DNA of 64,000 bases from Dyadobacter sp. LHD-138 (lineage in GTDB: Bacteria > Bacteroidota > Bacteroidia > Cytophagales > Spirosomataceae). Location of the stretch: positions 1 to 64,000 of the forward strand of contig NZ_JAVFVU010000004.1 in NCBI RefSeq assembly GCF_030929615.1, given 5' to 3'. Each line of letters opens with the position of its first letter. Positions within the stretch are counted from its first letter, which is position 1. Of the stretch, positions 1 to 8,081 are shown in pieces. A program made the position numbers and the translations under genes. The notes below the pieces were generated by a model, which ran no database searches, was not told where the DNA came from, and worked only from the letters and a program-made list of their open reading frames with translations.

Positions 1-134
1 GGAGCAATATTTTTCTCTTCAAGGTAGATGTTCAAGCCAGGAATAGACTCCACAATTTTGGTAAGCTCGAAATATTCAAGGATGCCTTCTGGCAAAAGGA
101 TACGGACTAAGGCTTGATAGGATTCGTTCAACAC
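1..134 (-). CDS. ISAon1-type transposase N-terminal ORF, partial
   Basis: Incomplete at the window edge. Read from 134 (GTG) or 131 (TTG) leftward it gives about 44 residues containing RILLPEGILEYFEL and IYLEEKNIAP. This matches what I know of the N-terminal region protein of ISAon1-family transposases in Bacteroidota (LPE.L..HFEL then IYxEEKN). That protein is the small first ORF of a two-ORF element. A stop lies directly upstream in frame, and no ATG is available, so the exact start is uncertain. The rest of the element, if present, lies outside the window. Confidence 0.6.
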   Translation of the reverse strand, partial: MLNESYQALVRILLPEGILEYFELTKIVESIPGLNIYLEEKNIA

Positions 135-486
135 AAACGGGATTGGTTCGGGCTACAAAGCAAATAATTTATTTCATTCCCCCCCAACTTTTCAGCTTGA
201 TCCCAAGTCCACAACATTTGGACTTGTCCCCTTAACACACCATTCGTCCGTTAAACCTTGCTGTCTGTCGACGGACCTCGGATATGGCTATGGAAGATTG
301 CTAACGCTGTTTAATTTAGCTCAGCCAATTTGCTACGCTCAGTAAGAAAAACTAATATTTTTCTACATTTTCCGTTTCTTTTTTACTTGTTTTTGCGACT
401 AATGAGATGAGGGCCTGCGCATGCCGCTGGTATGCGATGAATTGCTGAGGGGAATTGGAATAGGTAAATCTTTAATCATGATGGTC
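135..486. other. Noncoding stretch, probable insertion-sequence end
   Basis: No gene is supported here. Next to the transposase fragment there is a C-run followed by AACTTTTCAGCTTGATCCC (from about 180), which could be the terminal region of the insertion sequence. It is followed by a small hairpin, AAGTCCA (205-211) with TGGACTT (219-225). The remaining part, to 486, is AT-rich and would hold the promoter of the next gene; I saw no exact TAnnTTTG box in it. The placement of the element end is inference, because the other end is not in the window. Confidence 0.35.
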
Positions 487-873
487 ATGAACAAATCAGG
501 AATGTGCAGCATCAGAACTTTGTTGCTTGCGGCACTGCTGTTCAGTGCGACAGCCACTTTAATCAAAGCGCAGTCACCCGTCAGTACCACGCCTCCCAAA
601 GGTTTCTGGGTTGTGGAAACCAGTGCAAAAATCCCGATGGGATCAATTATTCGCTTTTACACCGAGGATGCCAGACTTATTTATGAAGAGCGTATGGAGA
701 AAGTTTGTCTGGATATCAGGCGTCCCAAAACCATTGTACTGCTTAACGCCGCACTGGATGAGGTGATGATTAACTGGAACATTACCCATTTGGAACAAAA
801 CAATGGAAATATCGTGGCCGATTTAAAAAGACGTGGTGTCGATAAACAACTTTATGCAGGTCGGGGAAATTAG
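487..873 (+). CDS. Small secreted protein, unrecognised
   Basis: A 128-residue protein of unknown function. The ATG at 487 is chosen over upstream in-frame starts (421, 478, 481) because it puts a charged MNKSGMCSIR segment directly before a hydrophobic stretch (LLLAALLFSATATLI). A likely signal peptidase I site follows at IKAQ-SP, so the protein is probably periplasmic or secreted. The mature part (about 98 residues) has the look of a small beta-rich domain (GFWVVETSAK, GSIIRFYTED) but I recognise no family. It is isolated, and convergent with the phosphoesterase gene. Codon use is unremarkable. A chance reading frame cannot be excluded. Confidence 0.55.
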   Translation: MNKSGMCSIRTLLLAALLFSATATLIKAQSPVSTTPPKGFWVVETSAKIPMGSIIRFYTEDARLIYEERMEKVCLDIRRPKTIVLLNAALDEVMINWNITHLEQNNGNIVADLKRRGVDKQLYAGRGN

Positions 874-924
874 CAAAATCGCATCAATCAAGATTGTTTC
901 GTTTACGGAATCCAACCAAGCGAA

Positions 925-960
925 TAGACCGAATGCCGGAATTATCCGGTGTCCGGTCTA
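925..960. terminator. Symmetric hairpin between convergent genes
   Basis: TAGACCG (925-931) pairs with CGGTCTA (954-960), and CCGGA (936-940) pairs with TCCGG (945-949). The two stems are separated by a 4 x 4 internal loop and capped by ATTA. It lies between the stop of the small secreted protein and the stop of the phosphoesterase. It lacks a clear T-run on either strand, so the termination role is inferred from position. Confidence 0.4.
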
Positions 961-1008
961 TGGATGGAAATGCTACTTTCCTTTTGCGAGGTATCGGTGG
1001 CAAAAGAC

Positions 1009-2412
1009 CTATTTCTTGCCCTTTCTGGCCTTATATTCCTGGAACCTTTGATTGTATTCCTTTAATTCTTCGGCTTTGAAGCTTTTTTGAAGACGTTCCG
1101 GCAATTCCAGACGTTCCTGCATTTGTAAGGAATTCGTACGTTCAACCAACGTGTTTTCCCCTTTTTTATCTTTTTGTAAGTCAAACGCATCATAAAGATC
1201 TCCGTTCACCGTGTATGCCTTGAAACCAAGCGTCGTTTCGTCAATGGTAATCACCTGATAAAGCTGGGTGTTGGAAGCAGCGCGATCCATCCAGTTTTGT
1301 AAACCGATATCGTACATTTTAGGCCCGCTTACTGAAACAACATAAATGGGCCCATCCGGCTTTTTCCGGCTGACACCCAAAGGCATGTTAATTCCGCGGC
1401 CATAGGTGTGATCGTGTCCCTGTAATACGATATCCACATTATATTTTTTATATAACGGCTCCATACGCGCGCGCCATTCTTCGTTATCCCGGCCGTTTTT
1501 TGTAGAGTAAATAGGGTGGTGATGAATCACAACAGTCCAGCGCATACCGTGATTTTTGGCAACTTTTTCAAACCAGGCTGCCTGTTTTTCCATGATTGTT
1601 GCGTCAAGCAGCGCTGCCTGCGAATCCATTGCAATAAACCTTACGCCCTGATAGTCGATGAAATAGGCCGTTTCCGTTAATCCTTCCGGGCCATTTTCCG
1701 GTAGTGCAAACTGGGGGCGCCAGTGCATGGACACATGGGGTTTCTTTTCACTATCTCTGTAATATTCGTGATTGCCGGGGGTGGGCAGACTAGGAACCAT
1801 ACCATTAACCCAGCCTCCCGCCTCAAACCATTCGCCCCACTGGTAGTCAACATTGGAACTGTTGATCAAATCGCCGGCATGAATCATGAAATCAGCTTTC
1901 GGAAGCGTTGAATAAGCACCCCGGATCGCACGCGACCAGAGCGATCGTATATCGTTTTGGGCATCACCAAAATAAAGGAAGGAAACTGGTTCTCTTTTAT
2001 CAGAAGCTGTGGTGAAATGAAACCATTCGCTCCACGAAGTTCCGTCGCCGACGCGGTACATGTATTGTGTGGCAGGTTTAAGATCCGTAAAATTGGCTTC
2101 ATGGTATTGCACCGACTTCCCATCAAGGATAACAGATTGGCTAAGCGCGTTGACAATTTTTGCATTGGCCTGAAAATCGGGGGAGGGATCTGCTTCATGG
2201 ATAGCCGCAACAGCCTTTGCGATCGTTGAATCTGTTCGCCAGTTCACCGCCTGACTGTGTACAGGATCGCCTTTCCAACCAAGAATGATCCGGTCGGGAA
2301 ACCTGGATGCGGGATAGGATTTGTTTTCCTGTGCAAAACCGAAAGAAGGCAAAAGGAACAATATCGCCGATATCAGCCATATTGAGAATCTGTACCGGGA
2401 AAAGACTTGCAT
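1009..2412 (-). CDS. Secreted purple-acid-phosphatase-like metallophosphoesterase
   Basis: A 467-residue exported phosphoesterase, probably periplasmic or surface-located, hydrolysing phosphate monoesters with a two-metal site. A signal peptide spans residues 1-27 (cleavage near GFAQ-EN). Residues about 40-135 fit the fibronectin-like N-terminal domain of purple acid phosphatases (LKPATQYMYRVGDG). The metallophosphatase motifs follow in order: GDAQND (149-154), GDLIN (180-184), GNHEYY (213-218), HHHP (297-300) and GHDHTYGRG (332-340). All metal ligands appear intact. The C-terminus is lysine-rich. It stands alone, divergent from the radical SAM gene with about 150 bp between starts. The substrate cannot be told from sequence. 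Confidence 0.9.
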   Translation of the reverse strand: MQVFSRYRFSIWLISAILFLLPSFGFAQENKSYPASRFPDRIILGWKGDPVHSQAVNWRTDSTIAKAVAAIHEADPSPDFQANAKIVNALSQSVILDGKSVQYHEANFTDLKPATQYMYRVGDGTSWSEWFHFTTASDKREPVSFLYFGDAQNDIRSLWSRAIRGAYSTLPKADFMIHAGDLINSSNVDYQWGEWFEAGGWVNGMVPSLPTPGNHEYYRDSEKKPHVSMHWRPQFALPENGPEGLTETAYFIDYQGVRFIAMDSQAALLDATIMEKQAAWFEKVAKNHGMRWTVVIHHHPIYSTKNGRDNEEWRARMEPLYKKYNVDIVLQGHDHTYGRGINMPLGVSRKKPDGPIYVVSVSGPKMYDIGLQNWMDRAASNTQLYQVITIDETTLGFKAYTVNGDLYDAFDLQKDKKGENTLVERTNSLQMQERLELPERLQKSFKAEELKEYNQRFQEYKARKGKK

Positions 2413-2564
2413 GGGTTCGCGTGGTTTTAATTTGCAATAATACCCTTTTCGGAAAGGAATGGGCTATAAAGGGATGTTATGATAATGTGAATTCTGAATC
2501 TGTAACAGAGAGAACTCCTGATGCTCTGCATCGATCCATTCAAAACTTCCCGTACCTTTGTGTC

Positions 2565-4787
2565 GTGAAAATTGAGATACGCAGTGCTTTGAAAAAGAAA
2601 ACCTTATTTATAACTCCGCCTTTTACGCAACTGAATACCCCTTATCCTGCGACAGCCTACCTGAAAGGTTTCCTGAACACGCTGGGTCGGGAGTCGTACC
2701 AGGCTGACCTGGGTATTGACGTCATTCTGGCACTTTTTTCCTCGCGGGGACTGAGGAAAATGTTTGAGGATTTGGATAATTCGGATGCTGAACTGACGGA
2801 TAACAGTTTTCGTATTTATTCCCTGCGCGACGAATATATCAGTACGATTGACCCCGTTATCCGTTTCCTGAAAAACAAAAATCCAACCCTTGCCCATAGT
2901 ATTTGTGACAGGAGCTATCTACCCGAAGCCAGCCGTTTTCAGCAATTGGAAGATATGGACTGGGCATTCGGGACGATGGGAATTCACGACAAAGCACGGC
3001 ATTTGGCCACTTTGTATCTGGAAGATCTGGGTGATTTAATTCAGGAAGCCGTTGATCCTCACTTTGGATTCAGCCGGTATGCAGAACGTTTGGGCAGGTC
3101 CGCGACGCACTTTGATGAGATGTGTGAAGCCCTTAAAATGCCGGATACATTATTGACAACTTTACTGGTTGAAATACTCGAAGAGAAAATACAAAAGTAT
3201 AAACCGGATATTCTCTGCATAACGGTGCCTTTTCCGGGCAATCTTTATGGCGGGATGAAATGCGGCCAGTATGTCCGGAAATTTTATCCGGAGATGACCG
3301 TGGTTATGGGCGGTGGTTTTGCCAATACCGAATTGCGTTCACTGAAAGAACCGCGTGTTTTTGACTATATTAATTTTGTTTGTCTGGACGACGGTGAAGC
3401 ACCGCTTTTATCCCTACTTGAATATCTTGACGGCGAACGTGAGATCACGAGCTTAAAGCGGGTATATGCGCGTACTGACGGGAAAGTTATCTATTATAAC
3501 GGAGCGAAAGAAAAGGATGTGCCGCAGCGTGATACCGGTACGCCGGATTATAGCGATTTACCTTTGCATGATTACCTTTCGGTGATCGAGATCGTGAATC
3601 CGATGCACAGGCTTTGGAGTGATGGAAGGTGGAATAAACTGACGCTTGCGCACGGATGTTATTGGGGGAAATGTTCCTTCTGTGACATTTCACTGGATTA
3701 TATCAGACGTTACGAGCCTATGACGGCAGCGCTGCTATGCGACCGTATTGAAGAGATCATAGAACAAACGCAGCAAAACGGATTTCATTTTGTGGATGAG
3801 GCTGCCCCACCGGCTTTGCTGAGGGATTTAGCGCTGGAAATTATCCGTCGTAAACTAACGGTTGTCTGGTGGACGAATATCCGTTTTGAAAAAAACTTCA
3901 CCCATGACCTTTGCCTGCTGCTTAAAGCTTCGGGTTGTATTGCGATATCCGGTGGTCTGGAAGTTGCTTCCGACCGGCTGTTGGAGCGCATGAAAAAAGG
4001 TGTGACCGTTGCTCAGGTAGCGCGCGTGGCGGATGCGTTTACGCAGGCAGGCATTATGGTTCATGCATATCTGATGTACGGTTTTCCTACGCAGACAGCA
4101 CAGGAAACGATCGATGCCCTTGAAATGGTCCGTCAGTTGTTTCAGCAGGGTATTGTTCAGTCGGGTTTCTGGCATCGTTTTGCGATGACGGCGCACAGTC
4201 CTGTCGGTCTGCATCCGGAAGCGTTTGATGTGATGCGTATCGGACCGGATCTGGGAGGATTTGCCAACAACGATCTTGAACATAAGGATCCGCTGGGTGC
4301 TAATCACGACTTATTTTCGGAAGGTTTACGGAAGTCGCTGTTCAATTATATGCATGGCGTTTGTTTTGATTTTCCTTTGTCAAAATGGTTTGATTTTAAA
4401 GTTCCGCCAACTTCCATACCACCAAGGTATATCGAGAAGAGTATAAGCCATTTTCCCGATGCAATTCCGCGTACTAATGCGATGGTGATCTGGATGGGGA
4501 GCCTGCCGACTCTTTCTGTTTTCGAGGAAAAGCAAGGTAAGAAAGTGGTTGAGATAGCAGAACTGGTTTTTTATAACAGGAAACAGGAGTGGGCTTTGGA
4601 AACTTCTCCGACAGTAGGCGAGTGGCTTGAAATCCGTATGCCTGATTTGCTGATCGGAAAACACGACCCTTATGCATTGGAACAGTTACGGAACGACTAT
4701 GAATCGCTGGGTCTGGGCGACTTTGAAATTTTTACAAAGTCGAAGATCTGGGAAGATTTAAAGAGCGGAGGATTGCTGATCGTATAA
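2565..4787 (+). CDS. B12-binding radical SAM protein
   Basis: About 740 residues. The frame is open further upstream but has no ATG there and overlaps the divergent gene, so I place the start at GTG 2565; TTG 2589 (giving LKKKTLFITPP) is equally possible. The opening KTLFITPPFTQLNTPYPATAYL and the stretch DILCITVPFPGNLYGG with VVMGGGFAN fit a cobalamin-binding domain of the B12 radical SAM class. The radical SAM core begins at LAHGCYWGKCSFCD, with cysteines at residues 365, 370 and 373. That is CX4CX2C rather than the usual CX3CX2C. Later motifs are ISGGLEVASDRLLERMKKG and YLMYGFPTQT. The product is unknown: methyltransferase or C-C bond chemistry is typical of the class. It is monocistronic, ending at a strong shared terminator. 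Confidence 0.85.
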   Translation: MKIEIRSALKKKTLFITPPFTQLNTPYPATAYLKGFLNTLGRESYQADLGIDVILALFSSRGLRKMFEDLDNSDAELTDNSFRIYSLRDEYISTIDPVIRFLKNKNPTLAHSICDRSYLPEASRFQQLEDMDWAFGTMGIHDKARHLATLYLEDLGDLIQEAVDPHFGFSRYAERLGRSATHFDEMCEALKMPDTLLTTLLVEILEEKIQKYKPDILCITVPFPGNLYGGMKCGQYVRKFYPEMTVVMGGGFANTELRSLKEPRVFDYINFVCLDDGEAPLLSLLEYLDGEREITSLKRVYARTDGKVIYYNGAKEKDVPQRDTGTPDYSDLPLHDYLSVIEIVNPMHRLWSDGRWNKLTLAHGCYWGKCSFCDISLDYIRRYEPMTAALLCDRIEEIIEQTQQNGFHFVDEAAPPALLRDLALEIIRRKLTVVWWTNIRFEKNFTHDLCLLLKASGCIAISGGLEVASDRLLERMKKGVTVAQVARVADAFTQAGIMVHAYLMYGFPTQTAQETIDALEMVRQLFQQGIVQSGFWHRFAMTAHSPVGLHPEAFDVMRIGPDLGGFANNDLEHKDPLGANHDLFSEGLRKSLFNYMHGVCFDFPLSKWFDFKVPPTSIPPRYIEKSISHFPDAIPRTNAMVIWMGSLPTLSVFEEKQGKKVVEIAELVFYNRKQEWALETSPTVGEWLEIRMPDLLIGKHDPYALEQLRNDYESLGLGDFEIFTKSKIWEDLKSGGLLIV

Positions 4788-4788
4788 A

Positions 4789-4827
4789 TTTAACCGTCGC
4801 GGATGTTACTTCTTCGCGACGGTTAAA
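4789..4827. terminator. Bidirectional terminator, 13-bp perfect stem
   Basis: TTAACCGTCGCG... at 4789-4801 is perfectly complementary to 4815-4827 around a 13-nt loop. It sits between the convergent stops of the radical SAM gene (4787) and nagA (4831). Both strands have A/T runs at the stem ends, so it can serve either transcript. Confidence 0.8.
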
Positions 4828-4830
4828 CGA

Positions 4831-5937
4831 TTATTTTAAGACTTCAAATTTTTTCAGGTCGTCGTCAAAAACGGTGAAGACAGCCGGATAACCAACGGTA
4901 ATACTGCCAATTTGATCCGCGAGACCCACTGCTTGGGCAGGACGAATCGTTGCCATTTCAATCGCTTCCTGCAATGGGATATCGAGTTGTTGTACCGTGT
5001 TGCGCACCGCATCAGCCAGAGAAATTGTGGCACCGGCGAGATTACCTTCAGAGTTGTTGTACTGACCATCCTGAAGAACAGCATTAAACTCACCCCATTT
5101 AAATTCAGTAACTTTTTCACCGACGAACAAGGCATCGGAAATTAGAAACAATTTATCTTTTTTCGCTTTATAAGCAACCCTGGCTGCCGCATAGTCGCAA
5201 TGCACGCCGTCTACAATAATTGGCGCATAAACAGAATCGGTATCAAAAGTCGCTCCCACAAGGCCGGGCTGCCGATGTCCAAACGCAGACATGGCGTTAT
5301 ACAGGTGTGTGACCAGGTTTATGCCTTGCCCAAATGCCTGGCTTGCTTCTTCGTACGTAGCATTGGAATGACCCGCCGAAACCATGATTCCCGAAGCTAG
5401 CAGCATATCAATTTGCTCAGGCGTAAACATTTCAGGAGCAATAGTGATCAGTTTAATCACATCCCTGCCATGTGCTATAATCGACTCTAATTCGGTGTCA
5501 GACGGTTTGCGTACATATTCAGTCAGGTGCGCACCTCGCTTGATGGGATTGAGAAAAGGGCCTTCCAGGTGCATGCCTAATACGCCGGAGTCCGGGTTGT
5601 CAGACATATAATTTCTGGTGGCTTCAATGCCTTTTAAAATATTTTCCAGTGAAGAGGTGATCAGTGTTGGAAAAACATAGGCTGTCCCTTCCAATAAACT
5701 TGCCTGGTAAATGTCGTCGATGGTTTCTTCGTCCGCTTTTTCGGTAAAATGAAAACGTTCGCCGCCATTGATGTGTACATCGAATAGTCCGGCGCAAATA
5801 TTTTGGACGTGTTTAATTCCCTGAATGCCTTCAGACGGTTCAATGGCCGATATCTTGCCATTTTCAATCGTAATGAGCTGGTTGGTTAAAAGCGAATGGC
5901 CTGTATAGACCTTATCGGCGAATATTTGGTAGGACAT
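4831..5937 (-). CDS. nagA: N-acetylglucosamine-6-phosphate deacetylase
   Basis: A 368-residue cytosolic amidohydrolase that removes acetate from GlcNAc-6-phosphate, feeding amino sugars from cell-wall or chitin turnover into glycolysis or UDP-GlcNAc supply. Motifs in order are GLFDVHINGG (50-59), HLEGPFLNP (123-131, metal ligand E125), SAGHSNATY (187-195, H190), THLYNAM (210-216, H211), DGVHCD (243-248, H246) and SDAL with catalytic D268. The first motif is HIN rather than the HxH of two-metal relatives, as in single-metal NagA enzymes. Length is normal. It is last in a possible minus-strand run with the pentapeptide, thioredoxin and acyltransferase genes. No nagB is in the window. Confidence 0.93.
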   Translation of the reverse strand: MSYQIFADKVYTGHSLLTNQLITIENGKISAIEPSEGIQGIKHVQNICAGLFDVHINGGERFHFTEKADEETIDDIYQASLLEGTAYVFPTLITSSLENILKGIEATRNYMSDNPDSGVLGMHLEGPFLNPIKRGAHLTEYVRKPSDTELESIIAHGRDVIKLITIAPEMFTPEQIDMLLASGIMVSAGHSNATYEEASQAFGQGINLVTHLYNAMSAFGHRQPGLVGATFDTDSVYAPIIVDGVHCDYAAARVAYKAKKDKLFLISDALFVGEKVTEFKWGEFNAVLQDGQYNNSEGNLAGATISLADAVRNTVQQLDIPLQEAIEMATIRPAQAVGLADQIGSITVGYPAVFTVFDDDLKKFEVLK

Positions 5938-5986
5938 TGGTTAACAGAATTTTTTAAGTCTTGGTTTAGGAATTATTTCGGCAGGA

Positions 5987-6550
5987 TCATTTAATGATAA
6001 TGTCAAATTTAGTCAAAAGACCGGCTAAATCAGAAGATAAAAATTTGGCCTTTTTGACATTATTAATCGCGGGGTCAATGGTGAAATTTTCACTGGTCGT
6101 GAAGTCAACGCCGCTAAGATTGCTGTAAGAAAAAACGGCGCCCATCAAATCGCAGTGCGAGAATTTCGACTTGGATAAATCGGCCTGCGTGAAATCTGCA
6201 CCATTTATTTTGCAATGACTGAAAACACTCTTATTCAATTTTTTATTGTCAAAATTCGTGTAATCCAGCAGACATTTTTCAAAACGAACGGAAAATCCGA
6301 AGTCTTTGGTATCGGAAAAATTTACTCCGATTAGTTTACAGTCAATAAATTCAACGTCAAACAATTTGCAGTTGGTGATGGCCGCATTGCTCAAATTACA
6401 TCCAACAAAAGAACAGTCGGTGAAGTCAGTTCCGGAGAGATCTGAAAAAGTGCAGTTGGAGAATTCGACCTGTTCAAAACCGTTACGGGGAAGATATTGG
6501 CCTGTGAAATCGATATTACTGATTAACTCGACGTTTCTTTTATTATACAT
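5987..6550 (-). CDS. Pentapeptide-repeat protein
   Basis: A 187-residue protein. The ATG at 6550 lies 20 bp after the thioredoxin stop; a longer upstream start would overlap that gene and adds non-repeat sequence. Most of the protein consists of A(D/N)LXX-type five-residue repeats, for example CTFSDLSGTDFTDCSF, CNLSNAAITNCKLFDVEF, CKINGADFTQADLSKSKF and CDLMGAVFSYSNLSGVDF. These should fold into a right-handed quadrilateral beta-helix. Many coils carry Cys. No signal peptide or membrane segment is visible, so it is probably cytosolic. Some family members mimic DNA and inhibit gyrase, but most have no known function. The next minus-strand gene downstream is nagA. Confidence 0.88.
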   Translation of the reverse strand: MYNKRNVELISNIDFTGQYLPRNGFEQVEFSNCTFSDLSGTDFTDCSFVGCNLSNAAITNCKLFDVEFIDCKLIGVNFSDTKDFGFSVRFEKCLLDYTNFDNKKLNKSVFSHCKINGADFTQADLSKSKFSHCDLMGAVFSYSNLSGVDFTTSENFTIDPAINNVKKAKFLSSDLAGLLTKFDIIIK

Positions 6551-6570
6551 TAAAATAGTCCTGATTGAGT

Positions 6571-6876
6571 CTATAAATATTTGCTGATCACGTTTTGCAG
6601 TTGGTTTGCCTGCACAACGCCTGATTGTCTCCACACAACCTTACCGTGTTTGAAGACAATTAAAGTGGGAACGCCCTGAATTTTATATGCTTTGGCAGCA
6701 GAAGGATTTTTATCGACATCCACCTTTACAATGGTAGCCTTATCTCCCAAACCCGCTTTCAATTCTTCCAGGATGGGTTTCATCATTTTACACGGCCCAC
6801 ACCATTCGGCTGAAAAGTCGACGAGAACCGGTTTATTACTATTGATTAATTCCGAAAATGCTGACATTGTTCGCAT
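6571..6876 (-). CDS. trxA: Thioredoxin
   Basis: A 101-residue cytosolic dithiol oxidoreductase that reduces protein disulfides. It consists of a single thioredoxin fold. The active site WCGPC is at residues 25-29 within [18 protein letters not shown], and the cis-proline loop reads GVPTL. There is no signal peptide. ATG 6876 is used; ATG 6867 (MSAFSEL) is also possible, whereas a TTG at 6900 would run into an inverted repeat. It is followed after 20 bp by the pentapeptide gene, so the two are likely cotranscribed. The gene symbol reflects the family; genomes of this group often have several paralogues. Confidence 0.93.
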   Translation of the reverse strand: MRTMSAFSELINSNKPVLVDFSAEWCGPCKMMKPILEELKAGLGDKATIVKVDVDKNPSAAKAYKIQGVPTLIVFKHGKVVWRQSGVVQANQLQNVISKYL

Positions 6877-6894
6877 GGATTGGTACACTTTAAT

Positions 6895-6918
6895 AACCAA
6901 TCCTCCGGCGGATTGGTT
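6895..6918. repeat. Inverted repeat in thioredoxin leader
   Basis: AACCAATCC (6895-6903) and GGATTGGTT (6910-6918) are perfect 9-bp complements around a TCCGGC loop. The repeat lies just upstream of the thioredoxin start and 46 bp past the acyltransferase stop. A third copy of the half-site core (CCAATCC on the minus strand) directly precedes the ATG at 6876. It could be a weak terminator for the upstream gene, a leader hairpin, or a dimeric repressor site. There is no U-run to favour termination. Confidence 0.5.
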
Positions 6919-6964
6919 TAAAATCTGCGTACGATTTTAGTATCAAAAATCATACGCACTGCAA

Positions 6965-8014
6965 CTAACCCAGTTTGTTTTTGAGGAATTTCCCAAAACG
7001 TTTCTCGATGAATTCGTACGTGAAATGGGAATAAAAAATAGTCAGCACAATGGATATGGTCAGCGATAACGCGATTCTGCTTTCCGTTGGTTGCCATTTT
7101 AAAACACGAAAAAGGCAGATGTTCACGAATATCAGTACGATCGCGTGGTTAAGGTAGATCGAGTAGGAGATACGACCCAGATATTGGAATGGCTTGCTGG
7201 AAAGCAATTTGGTAACGATTCCCGAAGAGGACGCAAAAATGATGATCCCAAGCGCGAATAACACAGGGAAAATAAGTCTGATCAGGTTCCATTCATAATG
7301 ATGTGTCGCGTACATGGCGCCAACCAGCAGGATCAGATACGGGATTTCATACAAAGTCAGCGTGAAACTTTTCTCCCGGAGCAGTGCAAATGTGAATATG
7401 CCCATGCAAAAACACAGGAGGCCGCGAATGAATCCGTAGTCGTAAACGAGCATGTACTCGTCTTTAAAGACAATAAATCCAACACAGGCAACACTGATCA
7501 GTGCAAATACCCAGTACTTTTTAGCCGGGAGCAATACCAAAACGATTCCGAAAACGACATAGGAAATCATTTCAGAAGAAATAGACCATGCCGGATAATT
7601 GATGCCCATCCAGTCGCCAAGAATAGGTGTCGAGCCCATAAACGTTAAGGTATCCAGGCCTGACTGAAGGTAGTAAAATAGTGGTAAGTCTGTCGCATTT
7701 TTAAGCGTGCTTTGATTTCCAATGAGATTCGCTACAATGAATAATACCTCTGTAAAAAACAATAGTGGGTAAAGTCGAATGAATCTTTTTTTTATGAAGG
7801 AGATAAAACTTTCAGTTGAATTAAGTTTCTCTACATAATTCATCGCAATTACAAATCCACTTAAAACAAAGAAGAAATCAACAAATAGGCTGGAATTGAT
7901 AACGAAAAAGTTGTTATAAAAAATGGAATCTCTAAAAGCGTTATGGTGATGGGCAATTACAAGAATAGAAAAAATCCCTCTTAAACCATCTAGTTGTTCT
8001 ACTCTTTGTCTCAT
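6965..8014 (-). CDS. Acyltransferase 3 family membrane protein
   Basis: A 349-residue inner-membrane O-acyltransferase (acyltransferase 3 / OafA-like), expected to acetylate surface sugars using cytosolic acyl donors. ATG 8014 is chosen over an upstream TTG. The opening RVEQLDGLRGIFSILVIAHH carries the family's LDGLRG motif and catalytic-type histidines. The segment SSLFVDFFFVLSGFVIA is the second hallmark. About ten hydrophobic segments follow, with YLGRISYSIYLNHA and the C-terminal FEFIEKRFGKFL-like end typical of the family. It lies 61 bp after the polysaccharide polymerase gene on the same strand, so it may be the last gene of that locus and modify its product. Confidence 0.9.
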   Translation of the reverse strand: MRQRVEQLDGLRGIFSILVIAHHHNAFRDSIFYNNFFVINSSLFVDFFFVLSGFVIAMNYVEKLNSTESFISFIKKRFIRLYPLLFFTEVLFIVANLIGNQSTLKNATDLPLFYYLQSGLDTLTFMGSTPILGDWMGINYPAWSISSEMISYVVFGIVLVLLPAKKYWVFALISVACVGFIVFKDEYMLVYDYGFIRGLLCFCMGIFTFALLREKSFTLTLYEIPYLILLVGAMYATHHYEWNLIRLIFPVLFALGIIIFASSSGIVTKLLSSKPFQYLGRISYSIYLNHAIVLIFVNICLFRVLKWQPTESRIALSLTISIVLTIFYSHFTYEFIEKRFGKFLKNKLG

Positions 8015-8081
8015 GTGCAAGTATCATTAACCTCAATAAAGTGAAACTATGAGGTTACTTTTCATCGTGTTTGTTTAATAG

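Noticed and set aside
399-599. Reverse-strand open frame over the small secreted gene
   Set aside because: It has no signal or family features and lies antisense to a frame with a convincing signal peptide.
2307-2564. N-terminal extension of the radical SAM protein
   Set aside because: The extension overlaps the divergent phosphoesterase gene, contains no ATG, and reads like non-coding translation.
8015-8020. TTG start two codons before the acyltransferase ATG
   Set aside because: ATG at 8014 is closer to the LDGLRG motif and is the usual choice; the extra residues have no support.
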